Assembly: GCA_910585005.1 (NCBI GenBank)
Contig: CAJUCN010000004.1
Location: 151,630-215,629, forward strand
Origin: an uncultured Lachnospiraceae bacterium
Lineage (GTDB): Bacteria > Bacillota > Clostridia > Lachnospirales > Lachnospiraceae
Length of the DNA: 64,000 nucleotides
Reading direction: 5' to 3'
The first letter of the stretch is position 1, and each line of letters begins with the position of its first letter. The notes beneath the pieces were generated by a model. That model was not told where the DNA came from. It saw only the letters and a program-made list of their open reading frames with translations, and did not search any database. A program made the translations under genes and the position numbers. This document shows positions 48,133 through 58,645 of the stretch, piece after piece.

Positions 48133-48675
48133 TTATCTTTTGCCGTTTTTCAGGATTTTTTTGCGGATATAAGCGAAGGTTTTGTCCTCTCCTTCTTTCG
48201 CAAGCATTACAAGCAGTTTTTCAAGAAGACGTCTTGTATCCGGGTGGAGTGGCGCCCTTTTCCTGCCTTTAGAATAATAGGCAAGGGGCGCGGCGCTGGT
48301 ATAGTCCTTTCCATTATATACTTTACAGGCGGCAATCCGGTCCATCAGCATTTCCACTACATACTTTGCAGGCATAGGTGCAGGAGCCATTCCGCCATCA
48401 ATGGATTCTGTGCTGTAATCAATCCAATATTCATAATGGTGTTTGTTTCTTCCCTTGTGATGAAGCCATGCAGAGGAATATCCGATTGCCTCCCGCTCTT
48501 TGTTATTGGGGCTGCGGTTCCCCTGAAAGTATTTTACGCCGATGAAAAATTCACTGGGACTGTACTTGGACATATCATGAAAGATTCCCTGTCTGTAAAG
48601 GCCAACCTTAAAACATCCTTCCATGACCAAATATTTGTGATACGTTATCGTCTTAAAATGTTTCCATATATTCAT
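48133..48675 (-). CDS. DUF5662 family protein
   Basis: 180 residues. HFKTITYHKYLVMEGCFKVGLY, HDMSKYSPSEFFIGVKYFQG and SAWLHHKGRNKHHYEYW, with the clustered histidines and Asp that look like a metal-binding HD-type site, mark this family. Activity unknown. Located 6 bases after the GH13-like gene, so one transcript is likely. Confidence 0.88.
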   Translation of the reverse strand: MNIWKHFKTITYHKYLVMEGCFKVGLYRQGIFHDMSKYSPSEFFIGVKYFQGNRSPNNKEREAIGYSSAWLHHKGRNKHHYEYWIDYSTESIDGGMAPAPMPAKYVVEMLMDRIAACKVYNGKDYTSAAPLAYYSKGRKRAPLHPDTRRLLEKLLVMLAKEGEDKTFAYIRKKILKNGKR

Positions 48676-48681
48676 TTTCTT

Positions 48682-50580
48682 TTAACCTTGACTCCCTGTC
48701 CTTACATTCTGTCTGCGTCCCTTTTTCCGGGGACTTTGGGGAAGCGGCATCGACCGGTATACGGTGATGCTCCTTTCTTTCATTTCAATGATCATCTCTG
48801 TGTGCGGGATATCGGTATCTTCTTTTTCCTCTTCCCATTGGCAGACGGTGTCAAAAACTTTCTTCCAAACCTGCCCCTGCGGGAGCTTTGGAAGAGCCAG
48901 TTTGTGGGGTTCCCAATGCATATTGCAGGCAATATAAAAGAAAGGTTCGTCCTGGGCATACCAGCCACAGAGCATCGTTCCGAATATCCGGCTTACATAG
49001 CTGAAATCGGGCCTCCAAGCTTCAATTCCATGATAGGAAATATCTGGGTAGCCGCAGGATTTGGTATCCATTAATTGGAATTCCTGTTTCATGTGCAGGA
49101 TCCTGTATTTTTGCCGGAGTTTAATTAGAAATTTCGTGTAAGTGAAAAGCTCCTTTGAAAAATCGGTTTGTTTCCATTCCACCCATCCGGTTCCATTGTC
49201 CTGGCAGTAACAATTATTATTCCCATATCTTGAATTGGCAAACTCATCCCCACTAAATAAAAAAGGGGTTCCCTGTGACAGAAAAAGGAGAGCCAATGCG
49301 TTTTTTATTTGTTTCAAACGCAATTCCTGGATAGATTTTTTTCTTGATTCACCTTCTATCCCACAATTCCATGTGTAATTGCGGTCTGTTCCGTCTCTGT
49401 TTTCCTCTCCATTTGCCTCATTATGTTTCCGCTCATAGCAGACACAATCATATAAAGAAAACCCATCATAATTGGCAAGGTAATTTACAACGCTATAGGC
49501 TTTGGGATTATAACGCTGGCAATTCAATACGGAGTTGACAAAACCTTCATCCCCTTTTAAAAACCTTCTGATATCATCTCTAAAGCTGCCGTTATCAAAC
49601 GCAAAATTTCTGGCATCCTGATAGCGGCCGTCTAACCCGTCTTCAGGAATGTCGTCACACCAGATTTTAGTATCACATAAAAAGCCTTCCTGGGAAAGCA
49701 TCCGAAGAGGAATATGAAACCCGCTAAGCCTGACTCCGTCAATGTGATAAATCGTTACCCAGTGTTTTATAATTTTGAGTATATCAGCCTGCTTCACATC
49801 CGCCGGAAAATAAAAGTGCATCATAACTTCAATTCCATTCCGGTGAAGTTCCTTTACCATGGATTTAAAAGAGAAAGAGGGTGAAGAACCCGCGCAGTAA
49901 GAGGCCTTAGGCGTAAAATAGTACCCTTTCTGGAATCCCCAGCAATTCAGCCTTGTCACGCTGATATCGCTCTTAACTTCCGTAGACGGTATGGAGTGTT
50001 TTAACGCAGATGGCGTCTCCATACACTCTTCATATTCATAGCAAGGCATTAAAAGCACTGCTGTAATGCCAAGTTCTTTTAAATGAGGGATCTTTTCGAT
50101 AATTCCTTCAAAGGTTCCCCGGTGTTTTACCTTTGAACTTTTATGCATCGTAAAAGCCCTTACGTTCAGCCCGTAAATAATGGTATCCTCGTAAGGTATT
50201 TGAGGTGCAGCATCTCCTTCCCAGTCAAAAGTACTGGTTTCAATCCTGCCAGCAGGAATTCTTTTGGCTGTTTTGCCGCCACCCCATTTTTCCAATCCAG
50301 TGATCCTTAATGCATAAGGATCGGTGATTGCCTGATCACCATAATAATACTGATAACTACATGTAAATACTGACTCCCCTTCTATTTGAATGCCATAAAG
50401 ATTTCCACATCGTCCTTCTTTTGAAAAGGGAATTTTCACTTTTTGCCCCTTGATGTTATAAAAAATTATGCCACATTCCTCATTGCCGGAGAACTCTGCT
50501 GCAAACCTGACTCCATTTGGGATAAAAGATATCCCAGGTTCAGATGGTTTAAAACAGCTTATTTTCCAATTCGAGTCCAT
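48682..50580 (-). CDS. GH13 debranching-enzyme homologue, probably inactive
   Basis: 632 residues. The isoamylase/GlgX plan is clear: a starch-binding-like N-terminus, then a (beta/alpha)8 part with YGLNVRAFT, GTFEGIIEKIPHLKELGITAVLLMP, NCWGFQKGYYFTPKASYC, and the late NYDGFSLYDCVCYERKHNEANGEENRDG. Key residues differ: the nucleophile Asp of 'GFRFD' is Ser286 (IDGVRLSGF), the acid/base Glu of 'LIAEPWD' is Asp309 (KIWCDDIPE), and the His before the third Asp is Tyr371 (Asp372 kept). The protein likely binds glycans without cutting them. AAGGAGG precedes ATG. Confidence 0.85.
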   Translation of the reverse strand: MDSNWKISCFKPSEPGISFIPNGVRFAAEFSGNEECGIIFYNIKGQKVKIPFSKEGRCGNLYGIQIEGESVFTCSYQYYYGDQAITDPYALRITGLEKWGGGKTAKRIPAGRIETSTFDWEGDAAPQIPYEDTIIYGLNVRAFTMHKSSKVKHRGTFEGIIEKIPHLKELGITAVLLMPCYEYEECMETPSALKHSIPSTEVKSDISVTRLNCWGFQKGYYFTPKASYCAGSSPSFSFKSMVKELHRNGIEVMMHFYFPADVKQADILKIIKHWVTIYHIDGVRLSGFHIPLRMLSQEGFLCDTKIWCDDIPEDGLDGRYQDARNFAFDNGSFRDDIRRFLKGDEGFVNSVLNCQRYNPKAYSVVNYLANYDGFSLYDCVCYERKHNEANGEENRDGTDRNYTWNCGIEGESRKKSIQELRLKQIKNALALLFLSQGTPFLFSGDEFANSRYGNNNCYCQDNGTGWVEWKQTDFSKELFTYTKFLIKLRQKYRILHMKQEFQLMDTKSCGYPDISYHGIEAWRPDFSYVSRIFGTMLCGWYAQDEPFFYIACNMHWEPHKLALPKLPQGQVWKKVFDTVCQWEEEKEDTDIPHTEMIIEMKERSITVYRSMPLPQSPRKKGRRQNVRTGSQG

Positions 50581-50683
50581 TTGACCTCCTTATGAAGTTG
50601 TTCCAATTCCAATTCCATATTTTTCACGTTATTTATTTTACCACAAAAACCCCTTTTTGTGCAAAAAATTGTCAAACATTTTA

Positions 50684-50712
50684 TTGCATAGATTGATGAT
50701 GACTAGTAAAAT
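50684..50712 (+). promoter_or_regulatory. probable promoter of the DUF1292 gene
   Basis: TTGCAT (50684-50689), 17-base spacer, TAAAAT (50707-50712), about 48 bases before the start codon. Upstream is the divergent GH13-like gene. Confidence 0.55.
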
Positions 50713-50759
50713 AAAGAAGAAACCATCGAATTATCACTACAAAACCAAAGGAGATTTTC

Positions 50760-51107
50760 ATGAGTAAAAAGGACCTCTCTCAGGGCGCAATGAACCAGCC
50801 TGAGAATAACGATGAAGAAATGACCGTAACACTTGACCTTGAGGACGGAAGTTGTGTAACTTGTGCTGTTATCACGATTTTGTCTGTAGAGAAAAAGGAT
50901 TATATCGTTTTACTTCCCCTTGCTGAAGATGGGGAAAACCATGACGGAATGGTATGGTTCTATCGGTATTTCGAGAACGAAGCAGATCCCAATGAAGAAC
51001 CTGTTCTTGAGTATATTGAAGATGACGAGGAATATGATATGGTATCGGATGCATTTGATGAATATCTGGATAATGTAGAATTTGATGAGCTTATTGATGA
51101 GGAATAA
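50760..51107 (+). CDS. DUF1292 family protein
   Basis: 115 acidic residues. EMTVTLDLEDGSCVTCAVI, KKDYIVLLPL, FYRYFENEADPNEEPVLEYI and the C-terminal acidic stretch match DUF1292 proteins, small cytoplasmic proteins of unknown function in Firmicutes. AAAGGAGA precedes ATG. Its last 17 bases overlap the convergent helicase gene. Confidence 0.9.
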   Translation: MSKKDLSQGAMNQPENNDEEMTVTLDLEDGSCVTCAVITILSVEKKDYIVLLPLAEDGENHDGMVWFYRYFENEADPNEEPVLEYIEDDEEYDMVSDAFDEYLDNVEFDELIDEE

Positions 51108-52941
51108 GCCCTTTCAAATATCTGGATAAGGTTCGCCCCCGTTCTCTTGTATAGTAAATTTCCAATTCATTTCTGGCTCTTGTAATGGCAACATACAGGA
51201 GCCTTCTTTCTTCTTCTAACGCATCCTTTGTCACACACCGTTTCCCTGGAATGATTCCTTCATTGACATCAGGCAGGAAAACACGGTCAAATTCCAACCC
51301 TTTTGCAGCGTGCATCGTACATAATTGAATCCCTTTTTCCGGAATGTCTTCATGATGCTTGGGAGAAAAAGTTTTTTCTTTCTCTTTTAAAAATCTATGT
51401 ATATCCGTTCCCGGAACATATTCTCCAAGTATGGTCTGGATCTGTTTGGCCTGCATAAGCCACATGGATTCCTGCTTCTGGTCAAATGCCTTATCTTTTA
51501 AATAGCGGTCATATCCCATTGTGCTGCGGAACAGGGAAAGAGCCAGAAACGAGTTGAGCCTGCCTGCAAGTTTCAATTGTTCCCAAAATAATCTGATTTT
51601 GTACAAATGATCCGCATTATTCCTATAATACCTTTCCAAATCACATAACATTACTTTTTCTGTAGGAAATGCATCGCGAAAAAGAAAACGGTTCGGTTTG
51701 TTCATAAACCGAAGCAAATCACACCGCCTGTTTCCAAGATAGATGAAAGAGAGGAAGGAGGTCATGTCTTCCATGATGAAGTTTTCAAATAATTTGGCGC
51801 CGGAACTTTGCATTCCCAGAACCGGAAGATTGGAAGATCGCAGAAGTTCCCCATATTGCACGGTTTCCATATTGGTACGGAGGATAATGGCGGTATGGAA
51901 ACATTCAGCAGGTTTTAGCTGCTTTAACCTCTGAATAAGCCAATCCTCCTGCTGTTTTCTGTTGTCAAATGCCTTCAAATTAACTATGGCTTCCGGCCTC
52001 ATAGGGTAAAATTTCTTTTCAAACCTATTTTTATTTTGGCAGATCATCCGATCCGCCAGGGCCACAATCTCCCTTCCACTGCGATAATTTTCTGTCAGCA
52101 TAAATTGCTTTCCCATTGGATAATCTTCCAAGAACTGTTTCATGATCCCTGGCGATGCGCCCCGGAACCCGTAAATTGCCTGATCGTCATCTCCAACTAC
52201 AAACAGATTATCCTTCGGCGCTGCTAATAATTTTAATACTTGATATTGGGGAAAATTAATGTCTTGGAACTCATCGGCAAGAATATACTCAAACTGCATT
52301 TGATACTGTTTTCTAGTTGCATGTTTGGTAGAAAGGAGTTCCAGACATTGTATGATCATATCATCAAAATCAATCAATCCCTGTTCCTTTAAATATTGTT
52401 CATATCCCTTCTTTATTTCCAGATATTGTGCATATGGAAGGTTGCATACCGTTTTTTCTTCTTCCTGACCGCTGTGTTTCATTGGGATTGGTTTTGGCAG
52501 ATTTTTCGACCTGCTGATTTCACTAATGACTTCTGTGATTAGATCGTTATTATTTTGGTTTCCCAACCCTTTGTTTGATAAAATCTGACCTATTAACTCT
52601 CTTTTTGCAGATTCCCCGATCAAGGAGAGTGACCCTTTTACAGTCTGTCTTAAAATTTGCCAACAAACACTGTGAAACGTGCCAAAGTGCACTTTTTCAT
52701 ATTCGGTACTTTTTTGTAAAACATTAAGCTCCGCCTTATAGCGGCTGCACATTTCCTGCGCGGCAGCTTTTGTGTATGTGATTACCAGGATTTTTTCAGG
52801 AGATACCTGACAACGATAAACAAGATTAAGGATTCGGTGAATGATAGTGAAGGTTTTTCCACTGCCGGGACCAGCGATTACCTGTGCCGGTCCTGACAGA
52901 TGATCAATTGCCTGCTTTTGCAGTTTACTGGGCTCTCTCAA
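51091..52941 (-). CDS. UvrD/Rep-type superfamily 1 DNA helicase
   Basis: 616 residues from TTG 52941. Motif [14 protein letters not shown], motif [11 protein letters not shown], motif [17 protein letters not shown], motif [10 protein letters not shown], motif [18 protein letters not shown] and [14 protein letters not shown]. Shorter than PcrA (about 740), so a smaller accessory SF1 helicase. Starts within gltX (17-base overlap), so translationally coupled to it. Confidence 0.93.
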   Translation of the reverse strand: MREPSKLQKQAIDHLSGPAQVIAGPGSGKTFTIIHRILNLVYRCQVSPEKILVITYTKAAAQEMCSRYKAELNVLQKSTEYEKVHFGTFHSVCWQILRQTVKGSLSLIGESAKRELIGQILSNKGLGNQNNNDLITEVISEISRSKNLPKPIPMKHSGQEEEKTVCNLPYAQYLEIKKGYEQYLKEQGLIDFDDMIIQCLELLSTKHATRKQYQMQFEYILADEFQDINFPQYQVLKLLAAPKDNLFVVGDDDQAIYGFRGASPGIMKQFLEDYPMGKQFMLTENYRSGREIVALADRMICQNKNRFEKKFYPMRPEAIVNLKAFDNRKQQEDWLIQRLKQLKPAECFHTAIILRTNMETVQYGELLRSSNLPVLGMQSSGAKLFENFIMEDMTSFLSFIYLGNRRCDLLRFMNKPNRFLFRDAFPTEKVMLCDLERYYRNNADHLYKIRLFWEQLKLAGRLNSFLALSLFRSTMGYDRYLKDKAFDQKQESMWLMQAKQIQTILGEYVPGTDIHRFLKEKEKTFSPKHHEDIPEKGIQLCTMHAAKGLEFDRVFLPDVNEGIIPGKRCVTKDALEEERRLLYVAITRARNELEIYYTRERGRTLSRYLKGLIPHQ

Positions 52942-54388
52942 GAAGTTCTATGCCCTTTCTGATTCTATTTAAGGATTCTTCCTTGCCGAGAAGTTCCATG
53001 ATTTCCGTAGCCCCTGCCGGCGTCATTTGTTTTCCAGATACCGCCGTTCTCACTGGCCATAGCACATAACCGTTTTTGTATCCTTTTTGCTCAACAAAAG
53101 AAATGAACAACTGATACAAAGCGTCGTTACTGTAATCTTCCTGTTCCTCCAAAAGGGGAAGAAGCTCTTTTAATACCTGGATGGAAGATTCTTTGGTTGT
53201 TTTCATCTTTTTGTGGCAGTACATTGCCGTATCATACTCTGGCAGTTGGTTAAGAAAATCAACCAGTCCAGGGATATCCGGAAATACTTCGATCCGGGTT
53301 TTGACCATGGACGCAATTTGATGAAGATCCATATCCTTGGGAACTGCCTGTTCGATATAAGGCTTTGCCATTTCAAAAAAGCGGTCGTCTTCCATAGCTT
53401 TCATATATTCCCCGTTCATCCATTTTAGCTTCGTGTAGTCAAATACTGCTGGGGACTTAGATATATGATGATAATCAAAAGCCTTTGCAAGATCTTCCAA
53501 AGAAAAAATTTCCTTGTTGCTGTCTGTGGGACTCCATCCCAGCAATGCCACAAAATTGACCACTGCTTCTGTCAAAAATCCCTGTTCAATCAAATCTTCG
53601 TAGGAAGAATGCCCACAACGCTTACTAAGCTTATGATGTTCTTCATCTGTAATCAAGGGGCAATGCACATACACAGGAACATCCCAGCCAAACGCTTCAT
53701 ACAAACGATTGTACTTAGGAGACGAAGAAAGATATTCATTCCCCCTTACCACATGAGTGATCCCCATTAAATGGTCATCTACCACATTTGCAAAATTATA
53801 AGTGGGATATCCATCAGACTTAATAAGGATCATATCATCAAGTTCCGCATTATCCACGGTGATGTCCCCATAGATCTCATCATGGAAGGTGGTTGTCCCC
53901 TCCGCAGGATTATTCTGTCTGATCACATAAGGGATCCCTGCATTTAACTTTTCTTCTACTTCTTCCTTGGTCAGGGAAAGACAGTGTTTATCATAGACGC
54001 TAATCTCCTTCCCTTCTACGATCTGTGTCTTTAAGGAAGCCAGACGCTCTTTGTCACAAAAACAGTAATATGCTTTTCCTTTTTCAACCAGCTTTTTCGC
54101 ATATTCCAGATAGATTCCCTGCTTCTGGCGTTCTGACTGCACATAAGGCCCTACGCCTCCATCTTTATCTGGTCCTTCATCATGCACAAGCCCTGTCTTT
54201 TCAAGTGTTCTATATATGATATCTACAGCGCCTTCCACCAAGCGTTCCTGATCCGTATCCTCAATCCGGAGAATAAAGTCTCCATCCTCATGTTTCGCAA
54301 TCAAATACGCATAAAGCGCTGTTCGTAAATTGCCCACATGCATCCGTCCCGTAGGACTTGGGGCAAATCTTGTTCTAATTTTTGTCAT
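52925..54388 (-). CDS. gltX: glutamyl-tRNA synthetase
   Basis: 487 residues. The HIGH motif is [16 protein letters not shown] and the KMSKS motif is HKLSKRCG, both normal for class I GluRS. Residue text [12 protein letters not shown] and GVSPYVQSE-like [10 protein letters not shown] are present. It charges tRNA-Glu. AAGAGGAAAAAT precedes the ATG. Confidence 0.97.
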   Translation of the reverse strand: MTKIRTRFAPSPTGRMHVGNLRTALYAYLIAKHEDGDFILRIEDTDQERLVEGAVDIIYRTLEKTGLVHDEGPDKDGGVGPYVQSERQKQGIYLEYAKKLVEKGKAYYCFCDKERLASLKTQIVEGKEISVYDKHCLSLTKEEVEEKLNAGIPYVIRQNNPAEGTTTFHDEIYGDITVDNAELDDMILIKSDGYPTYNFANVVDDHLMGITHVVRGNEYLSSSPKYNRLYEAFGWDVPVYVHCPLITDEEHHKLSKRCGHSSYEDLIEQGFLTEAVVNFVALLGWSPTDSNKEIFSLEDLAKAFDYHHISKSPAVFDYTKLKWMNGEYMKAMEDDRFFEMAKPYIEQAVPKDMDLHQIASMVKTRIEVFPDIPGLVDFLNQLPEYDTAMYCHKKMKTTKESSIQVLKELLPLLEEQEDYSNDALYQLFISFVEQKGYKNGYVLWPVRTAVSGKQMTPAGATEIMELLGKEESLNRIRKGIELLERAQ

Positions 54389-54411
54389 ATTTTTCCTCTT
54401 CTTTCCTTATA

Positions 54412-55899
54412 TCAATCCAATGTTTCCATATCGGGAATTTTTTTATCTGCCGAAGCTTTAAATCCGGCCACCTCTTTCATTGCCTGCGGGATAGGGATAT
54501 TTGTACCTGCACCTGCAATACATCCGCCAGGGCACGCCATTCCTTCTATCAGGCATCCGTTCTTCTTTCCTGCTTTGGCCAGCATTAAGATCTTTTTGCA
54601 TTCCGTAAGGCTTTCTGCATGTTCAATATTCACATCAACATCCGGATAATACTCCGCAATGCATTCTTCTATGGCACTCGCCACGCCTCCCGCAACTCCG
54701 TATCCTCTGCCGGCGCCGGTAGCATTATTTAGCCGGTCATGCGCTTCTACCGCTTCGGGCAGCAGCCCTTTTGCTTCAAACATTCCCGCCAATTCTTCAA
54801 AAGTAATTACAAAATCAACATCTGAACGAACGGTTCTTCTTGACGCTTCCAGTTTTTTGGATGCACAAGGCCCTATAAAGACAACGCTGGCATCCGGATG
54901 GTCTTCCTTGATCTTCCGGGCAGTAGCTACCATTGGCGTCAATGCGTTAGAAATCTTGTCAATGATTTCCGGGAAAAATTTCTTAGCCAGCATAGACCAT
55001 GACGGGCAACAGGAGGTAAGCAAAAATGGCAGTTTTCCCGTAGTTACCTCTTTCACATAATGCTCTGCTTCTGCCATTGCTCCCATGTCAGCGCCGATTG
55101 CTGTCTCATATACATCAAAAAACCCCAGTTCCTTTAACGCTTCCTTAATCTTATCAGGCGTTGCATCCTTCCCAAACTGCCCCACAAAGGCAGGAGCCAC
55201 CTGTGCAATGATCTTTCTGCCCGACTGCATAGCACGGATAAGCTGGAAAATCTGGGATTTATCCGCTATTGCGCCAAAGGGACAACTCACCATACACTGA
55301 CCGCAGGACACACAAAGATCCGTATCAATGTATGCCCGTCCTTTTTTGTCACTTTTAATGGCATTTACCCCGCAATGTGCAAGACAGGGACGGACTTGAT
55401 GGGATATGGCATCATAAGGACAGACCGATTTACATTTTCCACACTTGATGCATTTATCCTGGTCAATCACTGAATGGCCGTTCTTCATGGAAATTGCCCC
55501 TTTAGGGCAAACTTCCTTACAAGGATGAGCAACGCAGCCCATACACTTATCAGTCACTTCATAACGGTTTTCCGGACAGGCATTACAAGCAGAAGGGATC
55601 ACCTGCATTAAGGGCGGCTCATAATACTTTTCGTCGATATTGCTTTCTTCCAGCCCCTGGGTCACATGGACAGGCATATTCTCCGGCCTTAAGGAAAGCC
55701 CCATAGCAAGCCTGATCTGTTCCCTCACAATTGCTCTTTCCCGATAGATACTTTCATATTCAGATTCATCGTAATCTACAATCTTATAAGGAAGAGCTTC
55801 CACATCATCCTTCAAATTTTGAGAAGTGTAGGCAAGATTTGCCACTTCTTTAAAAATACGCCTTCTGTTTTTTCGTACCTGCGTGTCGATTCCTCTCAT
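54412..55899 (-). CDS. [FeFe]-hydrogenase-like protein with N-terminal 4Fe-4S clusters
   Basis: 495 residues from 55899 (AGGGGAAATT before the ATG; the frame continues upstream to 55974 without a site). Ferredoxin-type cysteines: CNACPENR..CMGC..CKEVC, DKCIKCGKCKSVCP, DLCVSCGQCMVSCP. The H-cluster domain has L1 TSCCPSW (295-301), L2 IGPCASKKLE (342-351) and L3 EGMACPGGC (452-460). L2 'GPC' instead of 'MPC' and L3 'GAG' instead of 'GGG' point to the less-studied group-B-type enzymes, whose direction of catalysis is uncertain. The maturation genes hydEFG are not in this window. Confidence 0.88.
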   Translation of the reverse strand: MRGIDTQVRKNRRRIFKEVANLAYTSQNLKDDVEALPYKIVDYDESEYESIYRERAIVREQIRLAMGLSLRPENMPVHVTQGLEESNIDEKYYEPPLMQVIPSACNACPENRYEVTDKCMGCVAHPCKEVCPKGAISMKNGHSVIDQDKCIKCGKCKSVCPYDAISHQVRPCLAHCGVNAIKSDKKGRAYIDTDLCVSCGQCMVSCPFGAIADKSQIFQLIRAMQSGRKIIAQVAPAFVGQFGKDATPDKIKEALKELGFFDVYETAIGADMGAMAEAEHYVKEVTTGKLPFLLTSCCPSWSMLAKKFFPEIIDKISNALTPMVATARKIKEDHPDASVVFIGPCASKKLEASRRTVRSDVDFVITFEELAGMFEAKGLLPEAVEAHDRLNNATGAGRGYGVAGGVASAIEECIAEYYPDVDVNIEHAESLTECKKILMLAKAGKKNGCLIEGMACPGGCIAGAGTNIPIPQAMKEVAGFKASADKKIPDMETLD

Positions 55900-56008
55900 A
55901 ATTTCCCCTATGCTTCCTGCAAATATAAATGAATACCAATCTATTTTTACACAAACCCACATGGAAGTCAACACCTCTGCTGGTCCATAACCAGAGAAAA
56001 GATAACGT

Positions 56009-58012
56009 TTATAAAAATAAACTTCCTATCTGAAATACCAACGTAGCGGCAAACCATGCCAATCCAATCTGGAACAACACAAGCTTTAATGTAAATTTAG
56101 TATCTCCGCTTTCCTTGCGTATGGTTGCCATTGCTGCCGCACAGGGGACATACAAAAGTACAAAAAGCATCATGCAGTATGCATTTAATGGTCCAAAGGA
56201 AGGGTCAATGCTTTTTAGGTTAGCAATAACCGTATCTATACTCGCAGATGCCTGTGTGCTTCCTATGCCAAAAAGTACCGAAAAACTAGATACCACCACT
56301 TCTTTTGCAGAAATTCCCGCAATCAGGGATACTATGATCTGCCACATGCCAAGTCCTGCCGGATCCATTACCGGCTCCAACCATTTACCCACCATTGCTC
56401 CAAAACTTTCTGATGGATCTGTTACCATGCCTGTTACACCAAAATTGAGAACTATCCAGATAAGAATCGATGCTATAAATATTGTGGTTCCTGCTTTGGA
56501 TAAATAATCCTTTAGTTTATTCCACACATAAATCCGGATCGTTCTGGCATTTGGCCTTTTGTACTCCGGAAGTTCGATCAAAAGGCTGTCATTGGTTTTC
56601 CCCTTTTCAAATATATGAAGGATCTTGGCAATCAGGATTGCAACCACCATACCAATCACATACATGGAAAATGCTGCAATATGGGCATACTTTCCAAAAA
56701 ACATTCCTGAAAAAAGAACATACACCGGCAATCGGGCGGAACAGGACATAAACGGTGTAATGATCATAGTCCTTCGCCTGTCTTTTTCCGTTTCCAGCGC
56801 CCTGGAAGCCATGATCGCCGGAACCGTACAGCCAAAACCTAAAACCATTGGAAGAAATGCCTTTCCTGAAAGGCCTGCCCTGCCCATAATCCCATCCATG
56901 ACATAGGCAACTCTGGACATATAGCCGCTATCCTCCAAAACAGCCAGCGCCAAAAAAAGAATGGCGATGTTAGGAATAAAAGTAAGAATTCCCCCTACTC
57001 CCGCAATGATCCCATCTACGATCAGGGATCTGAGCCAACAGGCAGCGTGAATCTGCTCTAAGAAACTGTTTACACTGCCAGAAAAAATCTCTAAAAAGGT
57101 TTCAAAGTACCCTTTCATCCAATCGCCGATCATAAAGGTAAAGAAAAATACGAACGCCATAATACACAAGAATACAGGTACGCCCCACAAAGGATGCGTC
57201 AGGATGCGATCTGCCTTATCTGTGCTGTCCTTTCGCTTTTTACGGTAAAACAGCACTTCTTTTATAATATGTTCAATGAATTTATACTTCGTCTGAATAA
57301 TTTCCTTTTCATAACTCTTGTCTACAATATTGCTGACTTGGATAGGGTGCTCATTCCTCACATCCTCATCATCTTCAAGCAGCTTGATCGCATGCCATCT
57401 GACGGAGGAATGGGTGGGATAATGGGCCTGCATAACGACAGAAAGCTTGTCTATCTTGTTTTCAATATCTTCACTGTAGGAAAGCACATCCCCCTTGGAC
57501 CCTTCTTCATAATGATGGATAACCGCATGGAGTAAGATATCCAGCCCTTTCCTTTTAGCTGCAGAAACCGGAACCACCGGAATGTCCCCCAAAAGTTCCG
57601 GAAGGCGGTGGAGATCGATCTCCATCCCTCTTTCCTCCACGATATCCATCATATTAAGGGCAAGCACTACCGGTTTTCCCAGTTCCAAAAGCTGCAATGT
57701 GAGATAAAGATTTCGTTCCAGAGAAGAAGCGTCAACCACATTGACGATCACCTCAATATCATCATCCATCACACAGCTCCTGGTCACCTTCTCTTCAATA
57801 GTATAACAGGTCAGGGAATAGATTCCCGGAGTATCCACCAGCGTTAGGGAAACCTCTTCATACTCCGCTTCCCCTTCGATCTTCTCAACAGTTACGCCCG
57901 GCCAATTTGCAACCTTAAGCTTTGATCCGGTAATCGCATTGAATAAAGTTGTTTTCCCACAGTTGGGGTTTCCCACAAAGGCTACATGTACTGTCTCACT
58001 GCCGTTCATCAT
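56009..58012 (-). CDS. feoB: ferrous iron transporter FeoB
   Basis: 667 residues. N-terminal G-protein domain with G1 GNPNCGKTT, G3 DTPGIYSL, then membrane core with the conserved GFGCTVPAIMASRALE and CSARLPVYVLFSG stretches. Imports Fe2+ under low oxygen. Start is ATGATG, overlapping the feoA stop by one base; either Met is possible. Encodes the iron supply for Fe-S proteins like the neighbouring hydrogenase. Confidence 0.97.
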   Translation of the reverse strand: MMNGSETVHVAFVGNPNCGKTTLFNAITGSKLKVANWPGVTVEKIEGEAEYEEVSLTLVDTPGIYSLTCYTIEEKVTRSCVMDDDIEVIVNVVDASSLERNLYLTLQLLELGKPVVLALNMMDIVEERGMEIDLHRLPELLGDIPVVPVSAAKRKGLDILLHAVIHHYEEGSKGDVLSYSEDIENKIDKLSVVMQAHYPTHSSVRWHAIKLLEDDEDVRNEHPIQVSNIVDKSYEKEIIQTKYKFIEHIIKEVLFYRKKRKDSTDKADRILTHPLWGVPVFLCIMAFVFFFTFMIGDWMKGYFETFLEIFSGSVNSFLEQIHAACWLRSLIVDGIIAGVGGILTFIPNIAILFLALAVLEDSGYMSRVAYVMDGIMGRAGLSGKAFLPMVLGFGCTVPAIMASRALETEKDRRRTMIITPFMSCSARLPVYVLFSGMFFGKYAHIAAFSMYVIGMVVAILIAKILHIFEKGKTNDSLLIELPEYKRPNARTIRIYVWNKLKDYLSKAGTTIFIASILIWIVLNFGVTGMVTDPSESFGAMVGKWLEPVMDPAGLGMWQIIVSLIAGISAKEVVVSSFSVLFGIGSTQASASIDTVIANLKSIDPSFGPLNAYCMMLFVLLYVPCAAAMATIRKESGDTKFTLKLVLFQIGLAWFAATLVFQIGSLFL

Positions 58013-58242
58013 CAGCCCTCCTCCACTTCAATGCCCTGGCTAATATGTTTCCCTACTGCAAGCCTGGTTCCTCTCACCCGGATAATCAATGCTCCATTTT
58101 TCTTCCGGTTCAGCACAGTGATAACCGTCCCATCATTTAAGCCAAGGGCCTGTAGCCTCCGGGTGATCCCTTCTTCAACATAAAGACCTTTTATCTCGTA
58201 ACTTTTTCCTTTTATGCCTTCAAACAAGGACATCTCTTCCAC
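58012..58242 (-). CDS. feoA: FeoA iron transport accessory protein
   Basis: 76 residues, an SH3-like fold: ITRRLQALGLNDGTVITVLN and ALIIRVRGTRLAVGKHIS are typical. FeoA binds FeoB. GGAGATG lies before the start. No clear Fur box was seen in the region 58243-58330. Confidence 0.95.
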   Translation of the reverse strand: MEEMSLFEGIKGKSYEIKGLYVEEGITRRLQALGLNDGTVITVLNRKKNGALIIRVRGTRLAVGKHISQGIEVEEG

Positions 58243-58474
58243 CTCTTTTGTCAGATAAAATGAATCAAAACCATTAAATCACAAAGTATAGTTCTTTGCA
58301 ATATATAATGGTTAATTACAATACCCAAATATCTTCTCAGTGAACAAAGGAAAAATTGATAAGTTTTAGTTTATCTGTGGGATTTTCTGACAAAAAAGAC
58401 GTCAGGGGGGAACTGCAATGACACCCTATCATACTATAATATTAAAATACAAATCACTTTATGAGAGGATTATT

Positions 58475-58645
58475 ATGCAGGACTACAGTTTTAATGAATA
58501 TTTTGACCGTTTCCCCTTGGCAATGGCATATGTTCCATGGCAGCATCTCACCAATATTTTTGAAAATTTGGATGAAGCATACAAAACCGGCACTATTTTC
58601 CCTGAATTGGAAAAACCTTTTACAGGAAGGAGATGTGTGAAATGA
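58475..58645 (+). CDS. cotJA: spore coat protein CotJA
   Basis: 56 residues from ATG 58475 (GAGAGG upstream; a longer frame from 58418 is less likely). Text FDRFPLAMAYVPWQHL and NLDEAYKTGTIFPELEKPFTG is the CotJA signature. With CotJB and CotJC it forms an inner-coat complex, showing that the organism makes spores. A CATACTAT near 58429 could be a sigma-E -10 element, but no matching -35 was found. Confidence 0.92.
   Translation: MQDYSFNEYFDRFPLAMAYVPWQHLTNIFENLDEAYKTGTIFPELEKPFTGRRCVK

Noticed and set aside
58243..58340. Fur-box or riboswitch ahead of feoA
   Set aside because: A small CAAAG/CTTTG inverted repeat is visible but no convincing Fur-type 19-mer or known riboswitch core.
58429..58436. 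CATACTAT as a sigma-E -10 site for cotJ
   Set aside because: No matching -35 element was found at the right spacing, so it was not listed as a promoter.
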